A DNA stretch of 44,978 bases, from positions 1-44,978 of the forward strand of contig JAFSJW010000107.1 in the NCBI GenBank assembly GCA_017449265.1. Direction: 5' to 3'. A model generated the notes under the pieces. That model saw nothing but the letters and a program-made list of their open reading frames with translations, was not told the origin of the DNA and searched no databases. This DNA comes from Treponema sp. Its GTDB lineage: Bacteria > Spirochaetota > Spirochaetia > Treponematales > Treponemataceae. Made by a program: the position numbers and the translations under genes. Below, piece after piece: positions 1 to 6,522 of this stretch. Position 1 is the first letter of the stretch. Each line of letters starts with the position of its first letter.

Positions 1-687
1 AAAACCGTGGGCGACATAGTGTTCAGCGACGGAAGCGCAACGCCGTATGCAGACGGCCTGACGCTCACGGCAGAGCAGAAGGAGGCGGCAATCTCCGTGA
101 TTTTCTATGCGGGAACGGGCTTGAACTCCGGTGACGACACCTCCAAGAGCCGCACCCTGGGCGTGGGCCTGGCCCAAAACCAGAGCGGGCTTGCCTGGTG
201 CGTGAACGGCGCGAAAGCCTGCAGCATGGACATCACCACGATACAGTGCCCAGCAAGCGGAGGCGCGGGTAGCCTTACTTTCACGGGCGACAGAAACGGA
301 AGCGACAACCTTTCGCAAATCGGCGATTTCCTGGGCGGCAACGACGACACGGCGACCGAGGCGAGCTACCCCGCGTTCTACTTCGCGAAGAACTACAAGA
401 GCCAGACAGGGAGCCGCGTGAGCGGAACGGACTACGAAAGCGGCTGGTATCTTCCGAGCATTGCCGAGCTGTTCCAAATCTGGACTAAAAGAACCGAGTT
501 GAATAAGGCGATAGCTCTTTGTGCTGGAACAGAATTTAACTTGTTAAAATACTACTGGTCGTCATCCCAGTACGCTTACGTCGTTAATAACGGTTACGCC
601 TACGTCCTCGATTTCAGCATTGGGGGCTGGGACTACTTCTCCAAGGACAGCACGAGCAGGTATGTATGCGCAGTGCGGGCTTTTTAA
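1..687 (+). CDS. DUF1566-domain surface-type protein, 5' end outside window
   Basis: The frame is open from base 1, so the gene begins upstream; 228 codons are visible. The C-terminal part has the DUF1566 (Lcl_C-like) signature: GWYLPS near residue 148, YWSSS near 185, and a closing Y-V-C-A-V-R-A-F. This fold is common in spirochaete and Legionella surface or secreted proteins and in some hypervariable ligand-binding proteins. No catalytic residues are recognisable. Composition changes inside the gene: bases 1-480 are GC-rich with C-ending codons, about 481-555 are clearly AT-richer, and the tail is GC-richer again, which suggests a mosaic gene. The stop is followed after 20 nt by a mini-hairpin cluster. 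The family call is from remembered motifs, not a search. Confidence 0.7.
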   Translation, partial: KTVGDIVFSDGSATPYADGLTLTAEQKEAAISVIFYAGTGLNSGDDTSKSRTLGVGLAQNQSGLAWCVNGAKACSMDITTIQCPASGGAGSLTFTGDRNGSDNLSQIGDFLGGNDDTATEASYPAFYFAKNYKSQTGSRVSGTDYESGWYLPSIAELFQIWTKRTELNKAIALCAGTEFNLLKYYWSSSQYAYVVNNGYAYVLDFSIGGWDYFSKDSTSRYVCAVRAF

Positions 688-832
688 CAAGCGGAAAGAG
701 GAAAACGCATCTTGGGCGAAGCCCAAGATGGCCGAGATTTTGCTACGCAAAATCTCGCGGACGGAGTGGGGGCGGTGGTTGAGTAGCGCAAGGCGCGTAT
801 CGAAACCACCAGAAGCACAAGCCCCGCGGAAT
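688..832. repeat. Cluster of perfect mini-hairpins 3' of the DUF1566 gene
   Basis: There are three inverted repeats in 145 bp. At 708-730 a 10-bp stem closes on loop GAA (core GGGCGAAGCCC). At 733-757 an 11-bp stem closes on loop TAC. At about 772-809 GGTGGTT pairs with AACCACC around GC-rich inner palindromes. The block 731-761 is identical over 31 nt to the reverse complement of 13222-13252, so it is a dispersed element and not a gene-specific terminator. No T-tract follows the hairpins. No convincing coding region is present. Confidence 0.8.
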
Positions 833-880
833 GGTTCTAAGCTAGGAACGAGTTGCTAGTTTGGGCTGAGTCGGGGCGCA
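833..880. repeat. Copy of the right-end dispersed repeat unit
   Basis: This 48-bp block (GGTTCTAAGC ... GGGCTGAGTCGGGGCGCA) closely matches repeat units at 44288-44330 and 44536-44582, including the small GTTCTAA/TTAGAAC-type palindrome and the GGGCTGAGTCGGG tail. It lies directly 3' of the hairpin cluster, and the downstream minus-strand gene fragment runs into it. Confidence 0.75.
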
Positions 881-1067
881 GGTTCTGAATCGCAAAAATC
901 ACGGAAAAGAAAACAGATGACATTTCGTCTGTTCCGAGATATTCCGAAAGACGCTGAATCTGCTCACGAAGGTCGCCAAGTGCCGATTTTTCAAGTTTGC
1001 ACCCTTCAAGTTTTTCCGCAACCGTAATAACTGTTCCAAAAATGCTGTCTTTGTTCTGTAAAGTCAT
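837..1067 (-). pseudogene. N-terminal fragment of an unidentified gene, truncated at a repeat
   Basis: The 76-codon frame starts at ATG 1067, 6-8 nt after a good GGGGAT ribosome site. Residues 1-62 (MTLQNKDSIFG ... FFSVIFAIQN) look like real coding sequence with a helical, amphipathic character, loosely like the N-terminal region of bacterial AAA-family ATPases. The last 14 residues are read from the dispersed repeat at 833-880, so the natural C-terminus is missing. It may still be expressed as a small protein. The AAA assignment is weak; the truncation at the repeat boundary is what the sequence shows directly. Confidence 0.5.
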
Positions 1068-1096
1068 AATATCCCCCTTAGTCTGTACCAATATAA

Positions 1097-1237
1097 CTTG
1101 ATAACTTCCTGAATAAGCTGAACTATTTGCCCGGCTCAAATCTAAAGGTTATGTTGTTTTCTCTTTCAGGATTTACAGATTATGTTATTGAGAATTCGAA
1201 AAACCTTACACTTGTTACCTTAGAGGAAATGTACTGA
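1097..1237 (+). pseudogene. 3' remnant of an AAA-type (DUF234-like) ATPase gene
   Basis: A frame with no start codon of its own runs from an in-frame stop at 1094 to TGA at 1235-1237. It encodes about 46 residues including M-L-F-S-L-S-G-F-T-D-Y-V-I-E and the ending L-V-T-L-E-E-M-Y. This closely resembles the C-terminal end of archaeal/bacterial AAA ATPases with a DUF234 nuclease-like tail (FS-x-SGFT ... LVxLEDLY). Its TGA overlaps the ATG of the next gene, as expected for a former two-gene operon. The 5' part of the gene has been lost. The family call comes from motif memory. Confidence 0.45.
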
Positions 1238-1788
1238 TGTTTGGGAAGAAGACCGTGGAAAAAAATGACTCGGACGAATATCTCTATGTCTCCAACGAAG
1301 CTCATTACGAACAGGTAATCGAACGGATAAAGTCAGTAAAGAAAACTCTCTGGATTGGAACCGCCGACATAAAAGACTTGCATGTAAAAGCCGGTCGCGG
1401 AACAAAGCCGCTGCTTGAAGTCCTTTCCGACCTTGCAAAACGGGGTGTCGAAATCCGCCTGATTCACGCAAAGGAACCTGGCTCTGCCTTCCGTGAGGAT
1501 TTTGACAAATATCCGGTCTTAATCGAAGGCATGGAGCGCGTTCTCTACCCTCGCGTTCATTTCAAAATCATCATTTTCGATTTGAGAACCGTCTACATAG
1601 GCTCTGCAAACTTGACCGGAGCAGGACTCGGAATGAAAGACAAAAACACCAGAAACTTCGAAGCCGGCATTTTAAGCTCTAACCGTGACTTCGCAAAAAA
1701 TGCCGCAGAACAATTCGACAGCGTATGGATGGGCGCGTATTGCAAGGACTGCAAGAGGAAGAAGTTCTGCGGCGACCCGATTGGGTGA
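1237..1788 (+). CDS. Phospholipase D-like (HKD) domain protein
   Basis: A 183-residue protein with one HKD motif: H108-x-K110-x4-D115, followed by the usual G-S-A-N-L-T segment near 122-128. Family members with a single HKD motif act as dimers and are phosphodiesterases or nucleases; several work in DNA repair or defence. The C-terminus has three close cysteines (YCKDCKRKKFC) that could bind metal. The start ATG overlaps the stop of the ATPase remnant (TGATG), and an AGAGGA site lies about 10 nt upstream, inside that remnant, so the gene was probably translationally coupled to it. It may now be poorly expressed, since its upstream partner is broken. The substrate cannot be told. Confidence 0.75.
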   Translation: MFGKKTVEKNDSDEYLYVSNEAHYEQVIERIKSVKKTLWIGTADIKDLHVKAGRGTKPLLEVLSDLAKRGVEIRLIHAKEPGSAFREDFDKYPVLIEGMERVLYPRVHFKIIIFDLRTVYIGSANLTGAGLGMKDKNTRNFEAGILSSNRDFAKNAAEQFDSVWMGAYCKDCKRKKFCGDPIG

Positions 1789-1867
1789 AAAGGTGTTAAC
1801 AGAGCAGTATGAGAGCGTGGAGGGGAAAACGGAAAACAATTTATTAGCCATTACGCTATAAATGCAG

Positions 1868-1873
1868 TATAAT
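1868..1873 (+). promoter_or_regulatory. TATAAT -10 box, leaderless start of DUF3990 gene
   Basis: A perfect TATAAT lies 6 nt before ATG 1880, which puts the transcription start at or next to the A of the ATG. The -35 region is poor (TTAGCC). No Shine-Dalgarno is present. Confidence 0.6.
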
Positions 1874-1879
1874 CATCTT

Positions 1880-2356
1880 ATGGCAGAATCACAAATCCTT
1901 TTTCATGGTAGCAAAGAAATCGTAAGAACGCCCGAAATAAGAATCGCAAGATTCAATAAAGATTTTTACTTTGGCTTTTATTGTACAATCCTCATGGAAC
2001 AGGCAAAACGATGGTCAATTCGTTTTAACGGTAAAGGAATAATGAATGAATATATCTATACGCCAAATTCTGCCCTAAAAATTCTTACTTTTCCCCATAT
2101 GACGGAAGAATGGCTTGATTTTATTGTTGCTTGCAGAAGCGGAAAATCACATGACTACGATATCGTAGAAGGTCCCATGGCAAACGATACGATTTTTAAT
2201 TACATACAGAATTTTGTAGATGGAAAAATTTCTCGGGCTGCATTTTGGGAACTAGCCCGATTCAAGAAGCCGACACATCAAATATCCTTTCATACAGCCC
2301 GCGCCCTGCAAACACTTTCTTTTAACAAAGCATATGAGGTTTACGATGAAAAATAA
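1880..2356 (+). CDS. DUF3990 protein, probable ADP-ribosyltransferase-fold toxin
   Basis: A 158-residue protein with the DUF3990 pattern: LFHGS near residue 6, P-E-I, K-D-F-Y-F-G-F-Y-C-T near 30-40, QAKRW, and an F-H-T-A-R-A-L-Q-T-L-F type C-terminus. DUF3990 belongs to the ADP-ribosyl clan and is usually found in two-gene modules. I chose ATG 1880 over the upstream ATG 1862 because TATAAT at 1868-1873 would place the first ATG upstream of the transcript. The next gene overlaps it by 11 nt. The toxin role is inferred from the family and the operon, not visible in residues. Confidence 0.65.
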   Translation: MAESQILFHGSKEIVRTPEIRIARFNKDFYFGFYCTILMEQAKRWSIRFNGKGIMNEYIYTPNSALKILTFPHMTEEWLDFIVACRSGKSHDYDIVEGPMANDTIFNYIQNFVDGKISRAAFWELARFKKPTHQISFHTARALQTLSFNKAYEVYDEK

Positions 2357-2804
2357 CAACTCTCTTTTTTATACATGCAGTTTGATTGAATATATTGGAA
2401 GAACGCTTAAGCAAGAACGCACCGCCGTTGTCGTTGCATTAGGGAAAGATTTCATCATACGACTGTACAAAGATGCCGATGCGCTTCATTGCGAGCCGAT
2501 TGAAAAAATAGCGGACGAAATTATCGAAATGAAAAACATGACAAGAGGAAACTTTGATAATACATCAACTTGTCACTATGAAGTTCCCGACTACTGGACA
2601 ATCGGCGAAGTCTACGAGCGGCTTATAGAAGATATTTGCGGTGAAAACGAAGAAATTGATTTTATCTGCGAGACACTTCTTGCTGTCTACACCTCTTGGA
2701 TAAGTACGGCAATTTCAAATTATAATTCCGATTTCTTTTATCAGTCCCGCCAATACATTTACGAATGTTGGAAAGCAGGCGAAGTTATACAAGAAGCTGG
2801 GTGA
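2346..2804 (+). CDS. Conserved partner of DUF3990 protein, candidate antitoxin
   Basis: A 152-residue protein starting SLFYTCSLIEYIGR near residue 5, with a YECW-x-AG-E tail. It is acidic and has no signal peptide or membrane segment. Similar proteins are, as I recall, common in Firmicutes and spirochaetes next to DUF3990 genes; the first 70 residues are reminiscent of DUF3791, a known partner. I chose ATG 2346 over ATG 2334 because GAGG lies 6 nt upstream of it. It overlaps the DUF3990 gene by 11 nt, so translation is coupled. The biochemical function is unknown. Confidence 0.6.
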   Translation: MKNNNSLFYTCSLIEYIGRTLKQERTAVVVALGKDFIIRLYKDADALHCEPIEKIADEIIEMKNMTRGNFDNTSTCHYEVPDYWTIGEVYERLIEDICGENEEIDFICETLLAVYTSWISTAISNYNSDFFYQSRQYIYECWKAGEVIQEAG

Positions 2805-2877
2805 ACCTACAACGATAAGGGACAACGGGCTGTTTCTCTGCAATTGCAAACATTTCTGTCAAAAAAACACATTCGTA

Positions 2878-2970
2878 AACTCGATACACTTTTCCAAGCG
2901 AGTTTTCGTAACAAGAGTATACTTTTTCCAGTGAGTTTTCAACAAGATTATACACTTTTCCAAGCAGGTC
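2878..2970. repeat. Three degenerate tandem repeats of about 33 bp
   Basis: The core TATACACTTTTCCAAG..GAGTTTTC..AACAAG recurs at about 2884, 2919 and 2950. Read on the minus strand, the region gives three 11-residue repeats (about LGKVYSCYENS) within a 65-codon open frame at 2785-2982. It lies just upstream of the topoisomerase promoter. Whether the minus frame is translated is unclear; I treat it as a repeat. Confidence 0.55.
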
Positions 2971-2998
2971 TGCTGTTCTCATTTTGCAACATTCTGAT

Positions 2999-3004
2999 TA
3001 TAAT
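2999..3004 (+). promoter_or_regulatory. TATAAT -10 box, leaderless start of topoisomerase gene
   Basis: A perfect TATAAT ends 6 nt before ATG 3011. There is no ribosome site between them, and the -35 region is weak. This decides the start at 3011. Confidence 0.6.
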
Positions 3005-3010
3005 GAGCCT

Positions 3011-5032
3011 ATGGGTGGAACAAAATCAGAGAGCAAGAAAACAGTTGCGGGAATTGATGAGAACGGAGTTTTCCGTGCGTGGGGCAATGCCAAGACAAAG
3101 AGCGTCAAAGCCGCTCCGAGCACTTCGGGTACATTCGTGCCGGGAACTTCGGCGGAGCAAAGTGCAAAAAATCTTCTGAAAGCAAAGGAAGCTGACCCTG
3201 CTGCGTCCTCCGGAAAAAAGAAAGTCGCCGAGTACACGGACAGTCAGGTTCAGCACCTTGACGCTCTTGAGCACATAAGGCTTCGCTCGGGAATGTACAT
3301 CGGGCGGCTGGGCGACGGCTCAAATCAGAACGACGGAATATATATCCTAATAAAAGAAATAATCGACAACTCGGTGGATGAGTTTATCGTTGGTTTCGGA
3401 AACAGAATCGATGTTACGATAAATGACAACCGCGTTACAGTTCGGGATTACGGGCGCGGAATACCGCTGGGGAAAGTCGTTGATTGCGTTAGCGAAATCA
3501 ATACGGGAGCAAAGTACAATGATGATGTTTTTCAGTTCTCTGTCGGAATGAACGGCGTGGGAACTAAAGCCGTCAACGCCCTCTCGTCGTATTTTCGCGT
3601 TGTTTCCGTGCGTGACGGGCAGTGTGCGGACGCAGTGTTCGAGAAAGGAAAGCTAAAGGCTCAGAAAAAAGGCAAGCTCAAGCAGGAACAGCCGAACGGA
3701 ACATATTTTGAGTTCGTTCCGGACGAAGAGATTTTCGGGAAATATTCGTTCAACTTTGAGTTCATCGAAAAGCGAATGTGGAACTATGCCTTTTTGAACA
3801 CGGGGCTTACAATCGTTCTGAACGGAAAAGAATTCAAAAGCGAGAACGGACTTCTTGACCTTCTTCACTCGGAGATTGATTCAGGTTCAATTTACGACAT
3901 CGGAAGCTATCGTGGCGAACATTTGCAGTTTTCGTTTACGCATACGAACGAATATGCGGAGAATTATTTCTCGTTCGTAAACGGTCAGTTCACATCGGAC
4001 GGAGGAACTCATCTGAACGCGTTCAAGGAAGGGTTCGTGCGGGGCATAAACGATTTCTTCCATTCGAGCTTTAAGGCCGAGGATGTGCGCGCAGGTCTTA
4101 CGGCTGCTGTCCTCGTGAAAGTGAAAGACCCGGTGTTCGAGAGCCAGACAAAGAACAAGCTGGGAAACACGGACATCCGCGCGTGGATTGTGGCTGAAAC
4201 TCAGTCCGGTCTTGATGACTGGCTTCACAAAAATCCTGCTTCTGCCCAGCTTATTCAGGACAAAATCAGGCAGAACGAAAAACTTCGCACGGACCTTGCT
4301 TCTGTAAAAAAAGAGGCAAAAGAAGCTGCTAAGAGAACTTCTCTCAATATCGCAAAGCTCAAGGATTGCAAATATCATCTTGGGGACGGAAAGAAAGGCG
4401 AGAATTCAATGGTGTTCATCACGGAGGGAAACTCTGCGTCCGGAAACATCAACAAGACGCGGGATGTTTCTTATCAGGCGGTGTTCTCTTTGCGGGGAAA
4501 GCCCGAGAACATGTACGGAAAAAAGCCTGGCGAAATCTATAAGAACGATGAGCTTTATCAGCTTATGTGCGCGCTTGGCGTTGAGGACAGCGTGGAAAAC
4601 CTGCGCTACTCAAAGATTGTGATTGCCACCGATGCCGACAACGACGGCTTTCATATCAGAAATCTTGTCCTCACTTTCCTTTTGGGCTACTACGAGGAGC
4701 TTGTCACCAGCGGGCGCGTGTGGATTCTTGAAACGCCTCTTTTCCGAGTGCGGAACAAAAAGGAAAATATTTACTGCTATTCGGAAAAAGAGCGGGATGC
4801 GGCGCAGAAAAAACTCGGAAAATCGTGCGAAACAACGCGCTTCAAAGGCTTGGGTGAGATTGACCCGAGCGAGTTCAGTCAGTTCATAGAGCCTGGAACA
4901 ATAAAGCTCACACCGGTTGAGGTGCAGGCTCTCAAGAACATTCCGCCGCTGCTCTCGTTCTACATGGGCAAGAACACTCCTGAACGGCGTGATTTTATCG
5001 TGAACAATCTTCTTCAGGACATCGACGCTTAA
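3011..5032 (+). CDS. parE: DNA topoisomerase type IIA subunit B (ParE/GyrB family)
   Basis: A 673-residue ATPase subunit of a type IIA topoisomerase. GHKL ATPase motifs: I-I-D-N-S-V-D-E near residue 120, D-Y-G-R-G-I-P near 150, G-M-N-G-V-G-T-K-A near 180. TOPRIM motifs: EGNSASG near 471 and DADNDG near 540. GyrB usually has EGDSAGG, so this belongs to the divergent ParE-like branch seen in spirochaetes and Bacteroidetes. The first 80 residues are a Lys/Ser-rich, low-complexity extension. The partner A subunit (parC) is not in the window; rpoN follows directly, overlapping by 1 nt (TAATG). The start is set by the -10 box at 2999. Whether it acts as topoisomerase IV or a second gyrase cannot be told. 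Confidence 0.85.
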   Translation: MGGTKSESKKTVAGIDENGVFRAWGNAKTKSVKAAPSTSGTFVPGTSAEQSAKNLLKAKEADPAASSGKKKVAEYTDSQVQHLDALEHIRLRSGMYIGRLGDGSNQNDGIYILIKEIIDNSVDEFIVGFGNRIDVTINDNRVTVRDYGRGIPLGKVVDCVSEINTGAKYNDDVFQFSVGMNGVGTKAVNALSSYFRVVSVRDGQCADAVFEKGKLKAQKKGKLKQEQPNGTYFEFVPDEEIFGKYSFNFEFIEKRMWNYAFLNTGLTIVLNGKEFKSENGLLDLLHSEIDSGSIYDIGSYRGEHLQFSFTHTNEYAENYFSFVNGQFTSDGGTHLNAFKEGFVRGINDFFHSSFKAEDVRAGLTAAVLVKVKDPVFESQTKNKLGNTDIRAWIVAETQSGLDDWLHKNPASAQLIQDKIRQNEKLRTDLASVKKEAKEAAKRTSLNIAKLKDCKYHLGDGKKGENSMVFITEGNSASGNINKTRDVSYQAVFSLRGKPENMYGKKPGEIYKNDELYQLMCALGVEDSVENLRYSKIVIATDADNDGFHIRNLVLTFLLGYYEELVTSGRVWILETPLFRVRNKKENIYCYSEKERDAAQKKLGKSCETTRFKGLGEIDPSEFSQFIEPGTIKLTPVEVQALKNIPPLLSFYMGKNTPERRDFIVNNLLQDIDA

Positions 5033-6465
5033 TGGAACTTTCTCAGAGAGCCACGCAAAACCAGAATTTGTCTCAGATTCAGAAAATGAGCCAGCAGCAG
5101 ATTCTGTCGATGAAAGTCCTGTCGCTTGCGACAGACGAGCTGGAGAACGAGATTTACGATTTTGCAGAAAAAAATCCTGCGCTTGAAATTTCCAAAGATG
5201 CGTATTCGCCCGAATTCAGAAAGAAGAAAAGCAAGGCTGCGGATTTTGATACGCTTATTGACAGGACTGCGGACAACAGAACTTCCCTTTACGACCATCT
5301 GGAGTTTCAGCTTAATTCAATGAATCTTTCTCAGCCAGAGCATGATTTAGGAATAAAGCTGATTGAAAATCTTGATTCGGCGGGGCATCACATTCTTTCG
5401 CCGTATTCGTTCGTCGATTCGTCTGATTACGAGCTTGGAGAAAATCTTCTGAAAAAAATGCTTTCAATCATACAAAATTTGGACCCCATAGGAACTTGCG
5501 TCAAGGATGTTTCTGAAAGCCTTTTGGTGCAAGCTTTGGGGGCAGCTGAAAAAAATGATTTGGCACTTTTTATTCTTGATGGTCATTTTGATTTTCTTGA
5601 CCCGCCGCGTCCTGAAAAAATCCTCAGGAAGCTGAAAGATTTCTCTGCTTCGGAAAAAAATCTGAAATCATATGATGATTCTTTTCATAGCGGACATGAT
5701 TTTGAAAATCTCTCTGTTTCTGATGTGGAAGAGACCCTTGATTTTATAAAAGGCCTTGACCCCAACCCCGCGAGGAATTTCGGGGACGGAAGCCCGAATT
5801 ATGTCCGTGTTGATGCGGAAGTGAAAGTTTTGGATGGTAAAATTGTCGTTTCGTTTCCAGAAGAGGAGCTTCCTAGTATGGAAATTTCTTCTGAGTACGA
5901 GAGAGTTTGCGAATCAAGAGCAGATTCCGAGAGCGAAAAGGCAAATTCGCGGTTTGTAAAGCAGTCGATTTTTGAGGCAAAGTCTTTTATTGAAGCTTTG
6001 GATTACAGAAAGTCCTCCGTGAAAAAGGCTGCGCTTGAGATTGCGGAACGACAGTGGGAGTTTTTCCTGAAAGGACCTGCGTTCTTAAAGCCGTTTTTGC
6101 AAAAAGAACTTGCTTCTGTTCTGAAAGTCCATGAAACTACTGTATCGAGGATTGCGAACAAAAAATATCTTTCCTGCAATTTCGGAGTTTTTCCGTTCGG
6201 GTATTTTTTTACGAATCAGGTTGGAGGAAAAAAAGTCGGAGAAGGGGAGGGGACTCAAAAAAATCTTTCTCAGAATGAGGCTTTATCGAAAGAATCCGTA
6301 AAATTTCAGATTGCGTCAATCCTTTCTGAGCATAAGGACAATAAGAAGCCTTTGAGCGACCAGAAAGTCGCAGACATTCTTTCTGAGCGCGGAATAAAAG
6401 TCGCCCGTCGTACTGTGGCAAAATACCGCGCCGAGCTGAACCTGGGGTCTTCTTACGAGAGATAG
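5032..6465 (+). CDS. rpoN: RNA polymerase sigma-54 factor
   Basis: A 477-residue RpoN. The N-terminal Q-rich region I (QNLSQIQKMSQQQILSMK..) is residues 8-50, the core-binding region about 100-300, the helix-turn-helix (VHETTVSRIANKKYL) near 365-380, and the RpoN box ARRTVAKYR near 457-465, one residue off the usual ARRTVAKYRE. It directs transcription from -24/-12 promoters together with AAA+ activators, none of which is in this window. The start codon overlaps the stop of the topoisomerase gene (TAATG), so the two are coupled. The central region is acidic and Ser-rich compared with enterobacterial RpoN. Confidence 0.93.
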   Translation: MELSQRATQNQNLSQIQKMSQQQILSMKVLSLATDELENEIYDFAEKNPALEISKDAYSPEFRKKKSKAADFDTLIDRTADNRTSLYDHLEFQLNSMNLSQPEHDLGIKLIENLDSAGHHILSPYSFVDSSDYELGENLLKKMLSIIQNLDPIGTCVKDVSESLLVQALGAAEKNDLALFILDGHFDFLDPPRPEKILRKLKDFSASEKNLKSYDDSFHSGHDFENLSVSDVEETLDFIKGLDPNPARNFGDGSPNYVRVDAEVKVLDGKIVVSFPEEELPSMEISSEYERVCESRADSESEKANSRFVKQSIFEAKSFIEALDYRKSSVKKAALEIAERQWEFFLKGPAFLKPFLQKELASVLKVHETTVSRIANKKYLSCNFGVFPFGYFFTNQVGGKKVGEGEGTQKNLSQNEALSKESVKFQIASILSEHKDNKKPLSDQKVADILSERGIKVARRTVAKYRAELNLGSSYER

Positions 6466-6509
6466 GCTTACGGAGCTGAAAATCAGTTTTCCTGATTGCA
6501 TAAAATCAG

Positions 6510-6515
6510 TATAAT
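6510..6515 (+). promoter_or_regulatory. TATAAT -10 box, leaderless start of symporter gene
   Basis: A perfect TATAAT lies 7 nt before ATG 6523 with a pyrimidine-rich spacer (CTCTTCC) and no ribosome site. It sits in the 57-nt gap after rpoN, so the symporter has its own promoter. Confidence 0.6.
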
Positions 6516-6522
6516 CTCTTCC

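Noticed and set aside
620..859. 79-codon plus-strand frame over the 3' end of the DUF1566 gene
   Set aside because: It overlaps the real gene in another frame and then reads through hairpins and a dispersed repeat.
685..880. Integron attC site after the DUF1566 gene
   Set aside because: TTTAACAAGCGG resembles the start of an attC/VCR site, but there is no matching GTTRRRY-type R'' end, and no integrase in the window.
2785..2982. 65-codon minus-strand gene
   Set aside because: No ribosome site, extends into the preceding gene's 3' end; kept only as a tandem repeat and a low-interest finding.
5550..5585. Sigma-54 type promoter (TGGCAC..)
   Set aside because: TGGCAC occurs inside rpoN without a correctly spaced TTGC element; no convincing -24/-12 site was seen in the intergenic regions.
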